Assembly (NCBI GenBank): GCA_013154145.1
Contig: JAADDC010000063.1
Coordinates: 1-25,446, forward strand
Direction: 5' to 3'
Origin: Candidatus Iainarchaeum sp.
Lineage (GTDB): Archaea; Iainarchaeota; Iainarchaeia; JAADDC01
Length of the DNA stretch: 25,446 nucleotides
The stretch's first letter is position 1; the number at the start of each line of letters is the position of its first letter. Under the pieces are notes generated by a model. It searched no databases. It saw nothing but the letters and a program-made list of their open reading frames with translations, and was not told the DNA's origin. Shown piece by piece: positions 7,733 through 14,210 of this stretch. The translations under genes were made by a program, and so were the position numbers.

Positions 7733-8505
7733 GAGGAGCAGGGTATCTGCTCGAAGAAGCGGAGCTCCCCGTCGAAGAGGGCGTAGCGGACACCGTCCCT
7801 GTAGTAGCCTCCAGTATCATGGCAGTGGCCGAAGAGCACCGCCACCCTTCGATACAGTCCCCTTCGCTTTCCCCGGAGCTCGTGGGGCGAGTGTCCCTTG
7901 AGGAGGAATAGATCCCTTTCCTCCAGGGCTTTTTCAACGGCGGATAGCTTCCAGAGGGATGGGTTATCCACGCTGACACCACGGAGTGATGTGGAGAACG
8001 GGTCCGAGTCGCTCCAGACGATCTGGAACTCCAGGGAGGGGGTGACCTCCACGCGGGGCAGCGAGCGGATCACATTTGACGGCAGGAAGCCGTGGACGGC
8101 CAGCAGGGGAGGAGCGTAGTAGATCACGGGGAGCAGCTCGTGGAGACGCTCGTAAAGGAGCAACTCAGAGGGGGTCAGGAACCTCACCACGTCGTAGGGA
8201 TAGACAGGGCCCACGTATCGCGGCGACGAGGGGCTTCCCACCTCGTGGTTCCCCCTGAGAAGTATAGCTCCCTCCAGGAAGAGCTCCAAGACCCCCTGAA
8301 TGGTTTCCCGTTGGTGAATCCCCCTGTCGGCGTAGTCGCCGAGAAATATCACCCTGTGGCCCGTTTCCAGGAGCTCCCGGGCGAGGGGGATCACGGAGGG
8401 GTCGCCGTGGAGGTCCCCCACGAAGAATGAAGGAGCGGAGGATTCCACCACGAGCTTGGGGAGCTTCCTTGCCTTCTCTATGGCCTCCAGGAGTAGGTCC
8501 TCCAC
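7699..8505 (-). CDS. PPP-family metallophosphatase (serine/threonine protein phosphatase type)
   Basis: The product has 268 residues. Motifs in order are GDLHGD (30-35), GDYADRG (56-62), RGNHE (84-88), VHGF (137-140), KGHSPHE and FGHCHD. These are the metal- and phosphate-binding motifs of the calcineurin-like PPP superfamily, and the spacing fits archaeal PPP phosphatases. The substrate could be a phosphoprotein or a small molecule such as a dinucleoside polyphosphate; the sequence does not decide. GTG 8505 is taken as start: it has no Shine-Dalgarno, but a TATA element at 8527-8533 sits about 25 bp upstream, inside the end of the eL42 gene. The gene therefore has its own probable promoter even though it follows eL42 by only 22 bp. 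Its 3' end runs 34 bp into the convergent gene. Confidence 0.85.
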   Translation of the reverse strand: MEDLLLEAIEKARKLPKLVVESSAPSFFVGDLHGDPSVIPLARELLETGHRVIFLGDYADRGIHQRETIQGVLELFLEGAILLRGNHEVGSPSSPRYVGPVYPYDVVRFLTPSELLLYERLHELLPVIYYAPPLLAVHGFLPSNVIRSLPRVEVTPSLEFQIVWSDSDPFSTSLRGVSVDNPSLWKLSAVEKALEERDLFLLKGHSPHELRGKRRGLYRRVAVLFGHCHDTGGYYRDGVRYALFDGELRFFEQIPCSSHRELLRTILR

Positions 8506-8526
8506 GAAGGAGAATGAGGGGAAGAG

Positions 8527-8533
8527 CTTATAC
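8527..8533 (-). promoter_or_regulatory. TATA box of the phosphatase gene, overlapping the eL42 stop
   Basis: The minus strand reads ACGTATAAGC, with GTATAAG at 8533-8527, about 25 bp before the GTG at 8505. It overlaps the stop codon of the eL42 gene (8530-8528). Confidence 0.4.
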
Positions 8534-8821
8534 GTTTACGAGCTCCACCTTCTTCATCCGCTTGTCGATGACGAAGTACGTGTAGTGGCCGCAGACAGAG
8601 CAGCGGGCCAGGAAGGTGGGCTTCTTGTTTTGCTTGTAGACGGTGGTGGTCTTGTGGGCCTTGATCTTGTTGGCGCCGTAGCCCTTGAGCTTGTACTTCC
8701 TCTTGACCCTCTCACCCCAGGCGAGGCCCCTCGTCTGCCTGCGCTTGAACTCCTTGAGGGTGTGCTCCGTGTGGCGGCCGCAGTGCTTGCAGTAGAGCTT
8801 GATCTTCTTGGGGAGTTTCAT
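8528..8821 (-). CDS. rpl44e: Large-subunit ribosomal protein eL42 (L44e)
   Basis: The product has 97 residues, the normal size. It begins MKLPKKIKLYCKHCGRHTEH and has two CxxC pairs, CKHC (11-14) and CSVC (74-77), that together hold a zinc ion in this family. The central basic GYGANK stretch aligns with the eL42 loop that reaches towards the ribosomal E site. The usual archaeal loop is Gly/Pro/Lys-rich (GG.KPTKK or KPVF..KAKTTKK type); here it reads KAHKTTTVYKQNKKP, so the loop is diverged. ATG 8821 has GGTGATC three to eight bases upstream. The TATA element of this gene overlaps the stop of cdc6. Its partner eS27, often adjacent in archaea, is not found here. Confidence 0.85.
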   Translation of the reverse strand: MKLPKKIKLYCKHCGRHTEHTLKEFKRRQTRGLAWGERVKRKYKLKGYGANKIKAHKTTTVYKQNKKPTFLARCSVCGHYTYFVIDKRMKKVELVNV

Positions 8822-8852
8822 GGGATCACCGCATAAGCTTTTGCCCTCGGAA

Positions 8853-8862
8853 TCTTTTAAAG
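8853..8862 (-). promoter_or_regulatory. TATA box of the eL42 gene
   Basis: The minus strand reads CTTTAAAAGA, centred near 8858, which predicts transcription starting around 8832 and a leader of roughly 12 nt carrying GGTGATC before the ATG. The element contains the stop codon of cdc6. Confidence 0.4.
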
Positions 8863-10041
8863 GCTTCTCCTCACGACGGCCAGCAGCTTCGCCGGGTCCA
8901 CGTTGAGGTCCACGATGCGCGTGTTCCCCCTGAAACCCTTGCCCGCCGTCTTCACACTGATGATTCCGTAGGTTTCCAGCTCGTTGAGGTACTCGCGGAA
9001 CTGCCTGTCGCTGACGGGCGTGAGGACGTGGTCTTCCGCCACCTTTCTGTAGTAAGAATAGAGGAGACCCGACGTGACCACCTTCTCCCCTCCGAAGCTG
9101 GACACCCCCTTCTTGCCCAGCTTAAGAGAAGCAAGGGCCATGAGGACGGCCCTGTGCTGTTCTGGCAAGGAAGCCACCATCTCGTAGACGATCTCCTCCT
9201 CTACCAGCTGCCTTGCCCTCTCCACGTGCTCCCTCTCCACCCGCGGGGCGCCCTCCTCCTCGGCGATGTCCCCGGCCCGGAGCAGTAATTGCAGGGCGTA
9301 GCGGGCGTCCCCCGAGTGCTTGGCGGCAAGGGCGGCTGCCAGGGATATGGCCTCCGGGGCCACGGCCCCCTCCTTGAAGGCCTCCTGGGCCCTCTGCTCG
9401 AGGATGATTCTCAGCTGCTCCGCGTTGTAGGGCGGAAAAACCAACTCCACCTCGCAGAGGGTGCTACGGGTCCGGGCGTCCAGCTGCTCCTTGAAGGTGG
9501 GGTTGTTGGATATGCCGATGATGGATATGGAGCCCCTCTCCAGCTCGTCGTTGGCCCGGTTTAAACGATATATGAGGTCCCTGAGCCGCTTGATCATGTC
9601 GATCTCGTCCAGGGCCACCACCAGCCTCAATCCCCTCCCGTCGATGAGCTCCAGGAGTTTGTCGTAGACGGCGGAGGTGGAGTAGCCTATGAGGTCCCGG
9701 GAGGGATCCAGGTGGCGGACCAGCTTCAGGAGCACCGAGTGCTCGCTCTCCCTCATGCCGTTGACGTATATGCCCATGGCAGGGATGTTGTGGGAGCGGG
9801 CGTAGTCGTTGAGGTCAGAGAGGACTTTCTTGGTGACTGCCGTCTTTCCCGTGCCCGTTTTGCCATAGATGAACACGTTCTCTGGTTTCCTGCCCGAGAG
9901 AACGGGCGCTATTTTCTGGGAAAGCTCCCGGATCTCCTCCTCCCTGAAGGGCAGCTCGGAGGGCAGGTAGTGGGGCGAGAGGACGTCCCTGTTCTTGAAG
10001 AGCCTGTACTCCTTCACCACCTCTTCAAAGACGTTGCCCAT
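8857..10041 (-). CDS. cdc6: Orc1/Cdc6 replication initiator
   Basis: This AAA+ protein of 394 residues is the usual size for archaeal Orc1/Cdc6, which binds origin repeats and loads the MCM helicase. It has Walker A GKTGTGKT (60-67), Walker B VVALDEID (141-148), sensor 1 IGISNN (175-180), the VFPPYNAEQL segment (201-210), sensor 2 SGDARYAL (243-250), and a C-terminal winged-helix domain (about 300-394). The frame is open further upstream, but ATG 10041 is chosen because MGNVFEEVVKEYRLFKNRDVLSP matches the family N-terminus and because GGAGTG precedes it. The upstream extension would run into the sepF promoter. I see no origin recognition boxes in the short intergenic region, so an origin here is not shown. 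Confidence 0.92.
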   Translation of the reverse strand: MGNVFEEVVKEYRLFKNRDVLSPHYLPSELPFREEEIRELSQKIAPVLSGRKPENVFIYGKTGTGKTAVTKKVLSDLNDYARSHNIPAMGIYVNGMRESEHSVLLKLVRHLDPSRDLIGYSTSAVYDKLLELIDGRGLRLVVALDEIDMIKRLRDLIYRLNRANDELERGSISIIGISNNPTFKEQLDARTRSTLCEVELVFPPYNAEQLRIILEQRAQEAFKEGAVAPEAISLAAALAAKHSGDARYALQLLLRAGDIAEEEGAPRVEREHVERARQLVEEEIVYEMVASLPEQHRAVLMALASLKLGKKGVSSFGGEKVVTSGLLYSYYRKVAEDHVLTPVSDRQFREYLNELETYGIISVKTAGKGFRGNTRIVDLNVDPAKLLAVVRRSL

Positions 10042-10109
10042 AATACCCACTCCTATTAAAATCCTGCGGGATAACAGTTTATAGAGGTGCATCAGTGAGG
10101 TGATAAGTG
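10042..10109. promoter_or_regulatory. Divergent promoter region between cdc6 and sepF
   Basis: These 68 bp hold two AT-rich elements. CTATAAA on the minus strand (10084-10078) is placed to start cdc6 transcription near 10055, giving a short leader with GGAGTG. TATTAAAAT on the plus strand (10054-10062) could start sepF near 10084, giving a leader containing GAGGTGAT (10097-10104) five bases before the ATG. The 10078-10084 element could also serve sepF, but its predicted start (about 10107) would remove the Shine-Dalgarno. The remaining bases show no repeats. Confidence 0.4.
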
Positions 10110-10466
10110 ATGGGGCTCCTGGACGCCATATTCGGAAGGAAGAGGGAAGAGATTGAGCTGGACGAGTTTCTGGCATCCCTCGAAGAGGGCGAAGAAATCC
10201 TCGAAGAGGCCAAGATGTACGTGAAGCCCATGCAGCTGCTCTCCCAGAAGGATTACGACGTGGTGATCTCCGAGCTGGAGAAGGGCAACATCGTACTGCT
10301 GAACATACGCCCCATGGCCTCCCGGAACATGATGATGGTGAAGGAGGTCGTGGGCAAGATCAAGGACTACGTCCTGGAGCACGGCGGGGACATCGCCAGG
10401 ATCACGGAGTATTACGTTCTCGTGACCCCGCCTGGGGTAAAAATCGTGAAGCGTAGATCCCGATGA
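10110..10466 (+). CDS. sepF: SepF, archaeal cell-division protein (FtsZ membrane anchor)
   Basis: The product has 118 residues. The N-terminal MGLLDAIFGRK is a short amphipathic helix of the type that tethers SepF to the membrane. An acidic linker follows (13-34), then the compact SepF (DUF552) domain from about 37 to 113, with YVKPMQL, KGNIVLLNI, HGGDIARIT and LVTPPGVKIV. These are typical of the archaeal family, which recruits FtsZ to the membrane during division. GTG 10107 is in frame one codon upstream, but ATG 10110 has the better spacing to GAGGTGAT. The stop overlaps the next ATG (ATGA), so the tail-anchored protein that follows is likely made with SepF. No ftsZ is in the window. Confidence 0.9.
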   Translation: MGLLDAIFGRKREEIELDEFLASLEEGEEILEEAKMYVKPMQLLSQKDYDVVISELEKGNIVLLNIRPMASRNMMMVKEVVGKIKDYVLEHGGDIARITEYYVLVTPPGVKIVKRRSR

Positions 10467-11167
10467 AGCTGGCCTACCCAGCTCCCACCCTCTCCATTGG
10501 CCTTGACACACTTTCAAAGGTAGTGGCCGATGTACTCAGGAAGAAGCACTGGCACCGCTTCAAGGAGGGCACCGTCAAGCTCGTTTACATTCCCGTCTAC
10601 GTTTTCACCTACGAGGTGTTTCTGGAGGAGAACGGCGTCGTCGTGATGGAACAGACGGGGAAGGTGGCCGTCAACGGAGAGACGGGAGAGCTGCTTGAAC
10701 ACGTTCCCTACGTTCTCGACGAGATGCCCCTGGAGCTGACCACCGAGCCCAAGCACGGCTACCAGATGGAGGTGAGGGACTTCACCCTCTCGAAGGAGGA
10801 GGCCAAGGAGTTGGCTCAAATAAAGTTAGCGTCCCTCCTGAAGCTCCCCAGGTCCGCCATAAAGGTGGTGGGAGGGAACAAGCTCCTCTGGCCCGTCTGG
10901 AAGGTCTGGGTGGAGGTGAGGGAGGGCACCTACCGCCTTGACGTGGACGGCGTCACGGGCATGGTTTTCGGGGCCGAGAAGGTTCCCGAGAGGGAGCTGG
11001 GCTGGTACGAGATCACTCAGCAGGTGCTCACGGAGCTGAGGTCCCCCCGCGGCTGGATAAAGTACCTGAACAAGCTGGCGGAGCTCCTGAGGGTTCCCCC
11101 GTGGGTGGTCTACACCGCGGTCTTCGGACTGATCCTCTACCTGCTTTATATTATCTTCGTCAGGTAG
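10463..11167 (+). CDS. Tail-anchored membrane protein with two PVW...DG modules (PepSY-like), unknown function
   Basis: The 234-residue product has a hydrophilic body and one C-terminal membrane segment (about 212-232, rich in Val, Leu, Tyr and Ile), followed by only Val-Arg. It should therefore be tail-anchored with the body in the cytoplasm. The body contains a duplicated unit. Unit 1 (42-77) has YIPVYVF and VAVNGETGEL. Unit 2 (142-168) has LWPVWKVWVEV and LDVDGVTGMVF, preceded by a helix FTLSKEEAKELA (107-118). The strand-strand-DG.TG pattern is reminiscent of PepSY/YPEB domains. The HerA-like ATPase at 5037 carries two units of the same pattern. The ATG overlaps the sepF stop, pointing to a role at the membrane with SepF, but no function is known to me. 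Confidence 0.7.
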   Translation: MKLAYPAPTLSIGLDTLSKVVADVLRKKHWHRFKEGTVKLVYIPVYVFTYEVFLEENGVVVMEQTGKVAVNGETGELLEHVPYVLDEMPLELTTEPKHGYQMEVRDFTLSKEEAKELAQIKLASLLKLPRSAIKVVGGNKLLWPVWKVWVEVREGTYRLDVDGVTGMVFGAEKVPERELGWYEITQQVLTELRSPRGWIKYLNKLAELLRVPPWVVYTAVFGLILYLLYIIFVR

Positions 11168-11184
11168 TAACAAGCCGTGGTCCC

Positions 11185-11197
11185 CCGTTAAAAACGG
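11185..11197 (+). promoter_or_regulatory. TATA-containing inverted repeat before the FlaD/E-domain gene
   Basis: CCGTT-AAA-AACGG is a perfect 5-bp inverted repeat around the AT core GTTAAAAAC. The core lies 27-29 bp upstream of the GTG at 11219 and is the best TATA candidate for that gene. Symmetry over a TATA element could mean a repressor operator, or it could be chance. Confidence 0.4.
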
Positions 11198-11218
11198 CGC
11201 TGCTCTCCTTTTCTCGTC

Positions 11219-11647
11219 GTGGAAAAGCCCCTGATCTCCTTCTCAGAGGGCAGCAGCGACGTGGAGAAAAGGCTGCTCTCCCTTGAAAGGGAGCTCCTTT
11301 TACTGAAAAGTCGTGTCCGGAAGCTCGAGGAAGCCCTGAAGGAGTACTTAAAAGAAGAGGAGCCCGAGGAGGCCCTGTTAACCACCCTCGACGTGAGCAA
11401 CCCCCGGGTGGTGGAGATCGTCCTCGACTGGGTCAACTTCATGCTCTCGAAGGTGGGGGAGGAGGAGCTCCCCGTGCTATTGGACTACTACCGCTCCATC
11501 GGCTGGATATCCCGGGAGGTGGCGGAGATGCTCCTCCGCTACGCCCGGGGCATCAGGGTGGAGAGCTACAGGGGGTACATGACCCCCGAGGATCACGTGA
11601 AGAGCCTCGAGTACATAAACCGCATAAGGGAGGCGATGGGAAGATGA
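11219..11647 (+). CDS. FlaD/E-domain (archaellum accessory-like) protein
   Basis: The product has 142 residues. Residues 14-45 form a predicted coiled coil (VEKRLLSLERELLLLKS and on). Residues about 54-140 match the archaeal FlaD/FlaE domain: VEIVLDWVNFMLSKVG, LPVLLDYYRSIGWIS, LLRYARGI, then MTPEDHVKSLEYI, in the order and spacing of that family. FlaD/E and FlaC form the cytoplasmic ring that links archaella to the chemotaxis machinery in euryarchaea. Here no archaellin, FlaH, FlaI or FlaJ gene is adjacent. The gene is coupled by an ATGA overlap to a MinD-like ATPase, so it may be an adaptor for polar positioning and not part of the motor itself. GTG 11219 is chosen because a TATA element is at leaderless distance and no Shine-Dalgarno is present. 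Confidence 0.75.
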   Translation: MEKPLISFSEGSSDVEKRLLSLERELLLLKSRVRKLEEALKEYLKEEEPEEALLTTLDVSNPRVVEIVLDWVNFMLSKVGEEELPVLLDYYRSIGWISREVAEMLLRYARGIRVESYRGYMTPEDHVKSLEYINRIREAMGR

Positions 11648-12417
11648 AGCTGGCCGTGCTCTCGGGGAAGGGCGGTGTGGGCAAGACCCTGCTCTCCATC
11701 AACCTCTCCGTCATCTTTGCCCAGGAGGGCTACAAGGTACTGCTGGTGGATGCCAACTTCTCGGCCCCCACGGTGGCCACCTACTTCAAGACCGTCCCCA
11801 ACACCCACACCATAGACGAAGCCTTGGCAAAGGGTGCCACGGACCTCTCCTCCCTCGTGTGGATACACCCGTCGGGCGTGCACTTCGTGACACCCTCCTT
11901 CAACCTCGTGGGCCTCGACGACGAGACCCTCAGGAACATCTTCACCCTATTATCCCCCCTCTTCCCCAACTACGACTTCGTGATTTTCGACGGTCCTGCC
12001 GGCGTAGAGAAGGACGCCTACTACACGGTTCTCCACTCGGACGCGGCCCTCATCGTCACAAACCCCAACTACCCTGCCCTCTACAACGCCCTGAAGGTCA
12101 ACTACTTCGTCCAGGCCATGAAGAAGCCCGTGGTGGGCGCCGTCCTCAACATGGTCACGGGCAAGGACGAGGTGTCCCGGGAGGAGGCCCAGGCCATCGT
12201 GGAGGCCCCCATCATCGGCGAGATCCCCTATGATCCGGAGGTGAAGAAGGCCGTTAACGCTGGTCAGCCCGTGGTCCTCTACAACCCCAATGCGCCCGCG
12301 TCGAGGGCCATATACCAGATTGCCGAGGCGCTGTTGGGCAGGAAGCTCAGGAGGAAGCCCAGGGGCGGAGGTATCGGCGACATCATCAAGCGCGTCATCG
12401 ACTGGCTGCTGGGATAA
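11644..12417 (+). CDS. MinD/ParA-family ATPase with C-terminal membrane-targeting helix
   Basis: The product has 257 residues. The deviant Walker A SGKGGVGKT (7-15) carries the signature lysine at position 9. Switch I is VDANFSAP (35-42) and switch II is FDGPAG (115-120). The C-terminus, GIGDIIKRVIDWLLG (243-257), has an amphipathic pattern like the membrane-targeting sequence of MinD, preceded by a basic stretch (LRRKPRG). Such ATPases dimerise with ATP, bind membrane or partner, and position other complexes. Archaeal MinD homologues have been linked to placement of archaella and chemosensory arrays in haloarchaea. Coupling to the FlaD/E-domain gene supports a similar job here; direct involvement with the nearby SepF is also possible. 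The ATG overlaps the preceding stop. A plain Mrp/NBP35 iron-sulphur carrier is unlikely, since the CxxC motif is missing. Confidence 0.8.
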   Translation: MKLAVLSGKGGVGKTLLSINLSVIFAQEGYKVLLVDANFSAPTVATYFKTVPNTHTIDEALAKGATDLSSLVWIHPSGVHFVTPSFNLVGLDDETLRNIFTLLSPLFPNYDFVIFDGPAGVEKDAYYTVLHSDAALIVTNPNYPALYNALKVNYFVQAMKKPVVGAVLNMVTGKDEVSREEAQAIVEAPIIGEIPYDPEVKKAVNAGQPVVLYNPNAPASRAIYQIAEALLGRKLRRKPRGGGIGDIIKRVIDWLLG

Positions 12418-12420
12418 GGG

Positions 12421-12470
12421 CTTTAAGGTTTCCGAACGTCAGCTTTAAAACACTTTTTAAACTCCTTAAA
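12421..12470 (+). promoter_or_regulatory. Promoter region of the RNA polymerase/ribosomal superoperon
   Basis: The 84-bp gap before rpoH is the longest intergenic stretch in the window. It contains four TTTAA-type elements: CTTTAAGG at 12421, CTTTAAAAC at 12443, CTTTTTAAAC at 12453 and CCTTAAAC at 12464. The one at 12453-12461 would place transcription start near 12484 and leave a leader with GGTGGGGTG before the rpoH ATG. The other elements may be alternative promoters. I see no hairpin terminator for the upstream minD-like gene. Confidence 0.45.
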
Positions 12471-12501
12471 CGACGATCAGCTTCGCCCCGGTGGGGTGCC
12501 C

Positions 12502-12741
12502 ATGGCCAGCAAGAAGCGTTCTATTCTGGACCACGTTTTTGTGCCCAAGGCGAGGATTCTCTCCAAGGAAGAGGTGGAAGAGGTACTCAGGAAGTACAGG
12601 GTGAGCAAGGAGAACCTTCCCAAAATCCTTGAGACCGACCCGGTGGTTGTGGAACTCGGGGCGAAGAAGGGGGACGTCATCGAGTTCATTAGAAACTCCC
12701 CCGTGGCGGGGAAGAGCATCTATTACCGCGTGGTGATATGA
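12502..12741 (+). CDS. rpoH: RNA polymerase subunit H (Rpo5)
   Basis: The product has 79 residues. The sequence SKKRSILDHVFVPKARILS, then LPKILETDPVVVELGAKKGDVI and GKSIYYRVV, is the archaeal RpoH core, equivalent to the C-terminal part of eukaryotic Rpb5. It binds at the downstream jaw of the polymerase. It opens the operon, as usual in archaea. A GTG two codons upstream (12496) is in frame, but ATG 12502 follows GGTGGGG at normal spacing. The stop overlaps the rpoB2 start. Confidence 0.95.
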   Translation: MASKKRSILDHVFVPKARILSKEEVEEVLRKYRVSKENLPKILETDPVVVELGAKKGDVIEFIRNSPVAGKSIYYRVVI

Positions 12742-14210
12742 TGGGCTACTGGGAGCTGGTAGACGCCTACTTCAGGCAGGAGACCCTCGTGAGTCAGCAG
12801 ATCGATTCTTACAACCAGTTCGTGGAGGAGCGCATACCCGAGATCATAGAGGAGCACTCCGTCATCGACCCCGAGGTGGGGGACCTGGTCATCGAGGTGA
12901 AGGGCTATCACATAGAGCGACCTTATATGCAAGAAATAGACGGTGCCCACAGGCGCCTCTACCCCATGGAGGCCAGGATCAGGAACCGCAGCTACATGGC
13001 GCCCATCTACCTGGACATGATTGCCATCAGGAGGAACGTGGAGATACAGAGGGCGCGAATAAGGATTGGCGAGATCCCCGTGATGGTCAAGTCCACCCTC
13101 TGCTGGCTGAACGGGCTCTCCCCCAAGGAGCTGGTGGCCCTCGGGGAGGACCCCCTTGACTTCGGCGGCTACTTCATCATCAACGGCGTCGAGAAGGCCC
13201 TCGTGGCCCACGACGAGCCGGCCCCCAACAAGATCATGGTCTCACGGGCCGACGAACAAAAGACGAAGATCATCGCCCAGGTCTTCTCCCGGAGGGGCGC
13301 CTACACGGGGAAGACCATGGTCATCAGGCGAAAGGACGGCATCTGGAACGTTTCCTTCCCCTCCGTGCTCCAGATCCGCTGGACGGTTCTCATGAGGGCC
13401 CTGGGCTTCACGGACGATCAGGAGATCCTGGACGCCCTCATCGGGGAGAAGGAAGTGGTCAACGACGTGCTCCTCAACCTCGAGCAGTCGGAGGTTAAAA
13501 CAGAGGAAGAGGCCCTGGAGATGATAGGTAGAATTGTGGCGCCCGGCCAGATCAGGGAGTACCAGCTCAGGAGGGCCCAGGAGGTCATTGACAACTTCCT
13601 GCTTCCCCACATAGGGACCCAGCCCGAGCACCGCAAGGCCAAGGGCTACTTCCTCATCCGCATGGCCGAGCGCACCTCCGAAGTTTACTACAACCTCCGT
13701 CCTGTGGACGACAAGGATCACCTGGCCAACAAGCGGATAGAGCTTGCGGGCCGCCTCATGGAGACCCTCTTCGTCTTCGCCCTGAGGGCCCTCATCAGGG
13801 ACATCAGGTTCCAGGTGGAGAGGGCCCTGGCCAGGAGGAAGAGGATCAGGCTCCAGACCATCGTGAGGCCCGGTGCCTTCACGGACGCCGTCTACTTCGC
13901 CATGAACACGGGCACCTGGCCCAACAGGAGGACCGGCGTTTCCCAGATCCTCAACAGGACCAACTTCATCGCCCCCATCTACGAGCTCAACAGGGTCAAG
14001 TCCCCCCTCTCCAAGAAGCGAAAGAACTTCGAGGCGAGGGAAGTGCACGGCACCCACTTCGGCCGCTTCTGCCCCATACAAACACCCGAGGGTCAGTCCT
14101 GTGGTCTCGTTAAGTACTTCGCCCTGATGGCCCGCACCACCACGGCCGACGACCCCGAGAGGATTGAAAGGCTCCTGAGAAAGCTTGGTGTCACGACGGT
14201 GGTAGGATGA
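12738..14210 (+). CDS. rpoB2: RNA polymerase subunit B'' (N-terminal half of Rpo2)
   Basis: The 490-residue protein covers the protrusion, lobe and fork regions of the second-largest subunit. Recognisable segments are QIDSYNQFVEERIPEII, MEARIRNRSY, GEDPLDFGGYFIINGVEKALV, NKIMV, DDKDHLANKRIELAG and TGVSQILNRTN. The fork motif reads FEAREVHGTHFGRFCPIQTPEG (from about 432), whereas most archaea have a DLHPTQWGRLCP.ETPEG form; the Pro after His is Gly here. A second ATG directly follows the first (12741) and has better spacing to GGTGAT, so the true start may be one codon later. The gene overlaps rpoB1 by ATGA, giving a split rpoB at the position known from other euryarchaea. Confidence 0.95.
   Translation: MMGYWELVDAYFRQETLVSQQIDSYNQFVEERIPEIIEEHSVIDPEVGDLVIEVKGYHIERPYMQEIDGAHRRLYPMEARIRNRSYMAPIYLDMIAIRRNVEIQRARIRIGEIPVMVKSTLCWLNGLSPKELVALGEDPLDFGGYFIINGVEKALVAHDEPAPNKIMVSRADEQKTKIIAQVFSRRGAYTGKTMVIRRKDGIWNVSFPSVLQIRWTVLMRALGFTDDQEILDALIGEKEVVNDVLLNLEQSEVKTEEEALEMIGRIVAPGQIREYQLRRAQEVIDNFLLPHIGTQPEHRKAKGYFLIRMAERTSEVYYNLRPVDDKDHLANKRIELAGRLMETLFVFALRALIRDIRFQVERALARRKRIRLQTIVRPGAFTDAVYFAMNTGTWPNRRTGVSQILNRTNFIAPIYELNRVKSPLSKKRKNFEAREVHGTHFGRFCPIQTPEGQSCGLVKYFALMARTTTADDPERIERLLRKLGVTTVVG

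Noticed and set aside
10042..10109. Possible replication origin next to cdc6.
   Set aside because: Archaeal origins often lie beside orc1/cdc6, but the gap is only 68 bp, contains no repeated origin-recognition-box-like sequence, and is accounted for by two promoters.
10042..10176. Upstream extension of the Cdc6 protein by 45 residues.
   Set aside because: The extra part covers the sepF promoter and sepF start, has no family similarity, and the ATG at 10041 has a Shine-Dalgarno.
11644..12417. MinD-like ATPase as an Mrp/NBP35 iron-sulphur carrier.
   Set aside because: No CxxC motif is present, and the C-terminus has an amphipathic membrane-binding pattern instead.
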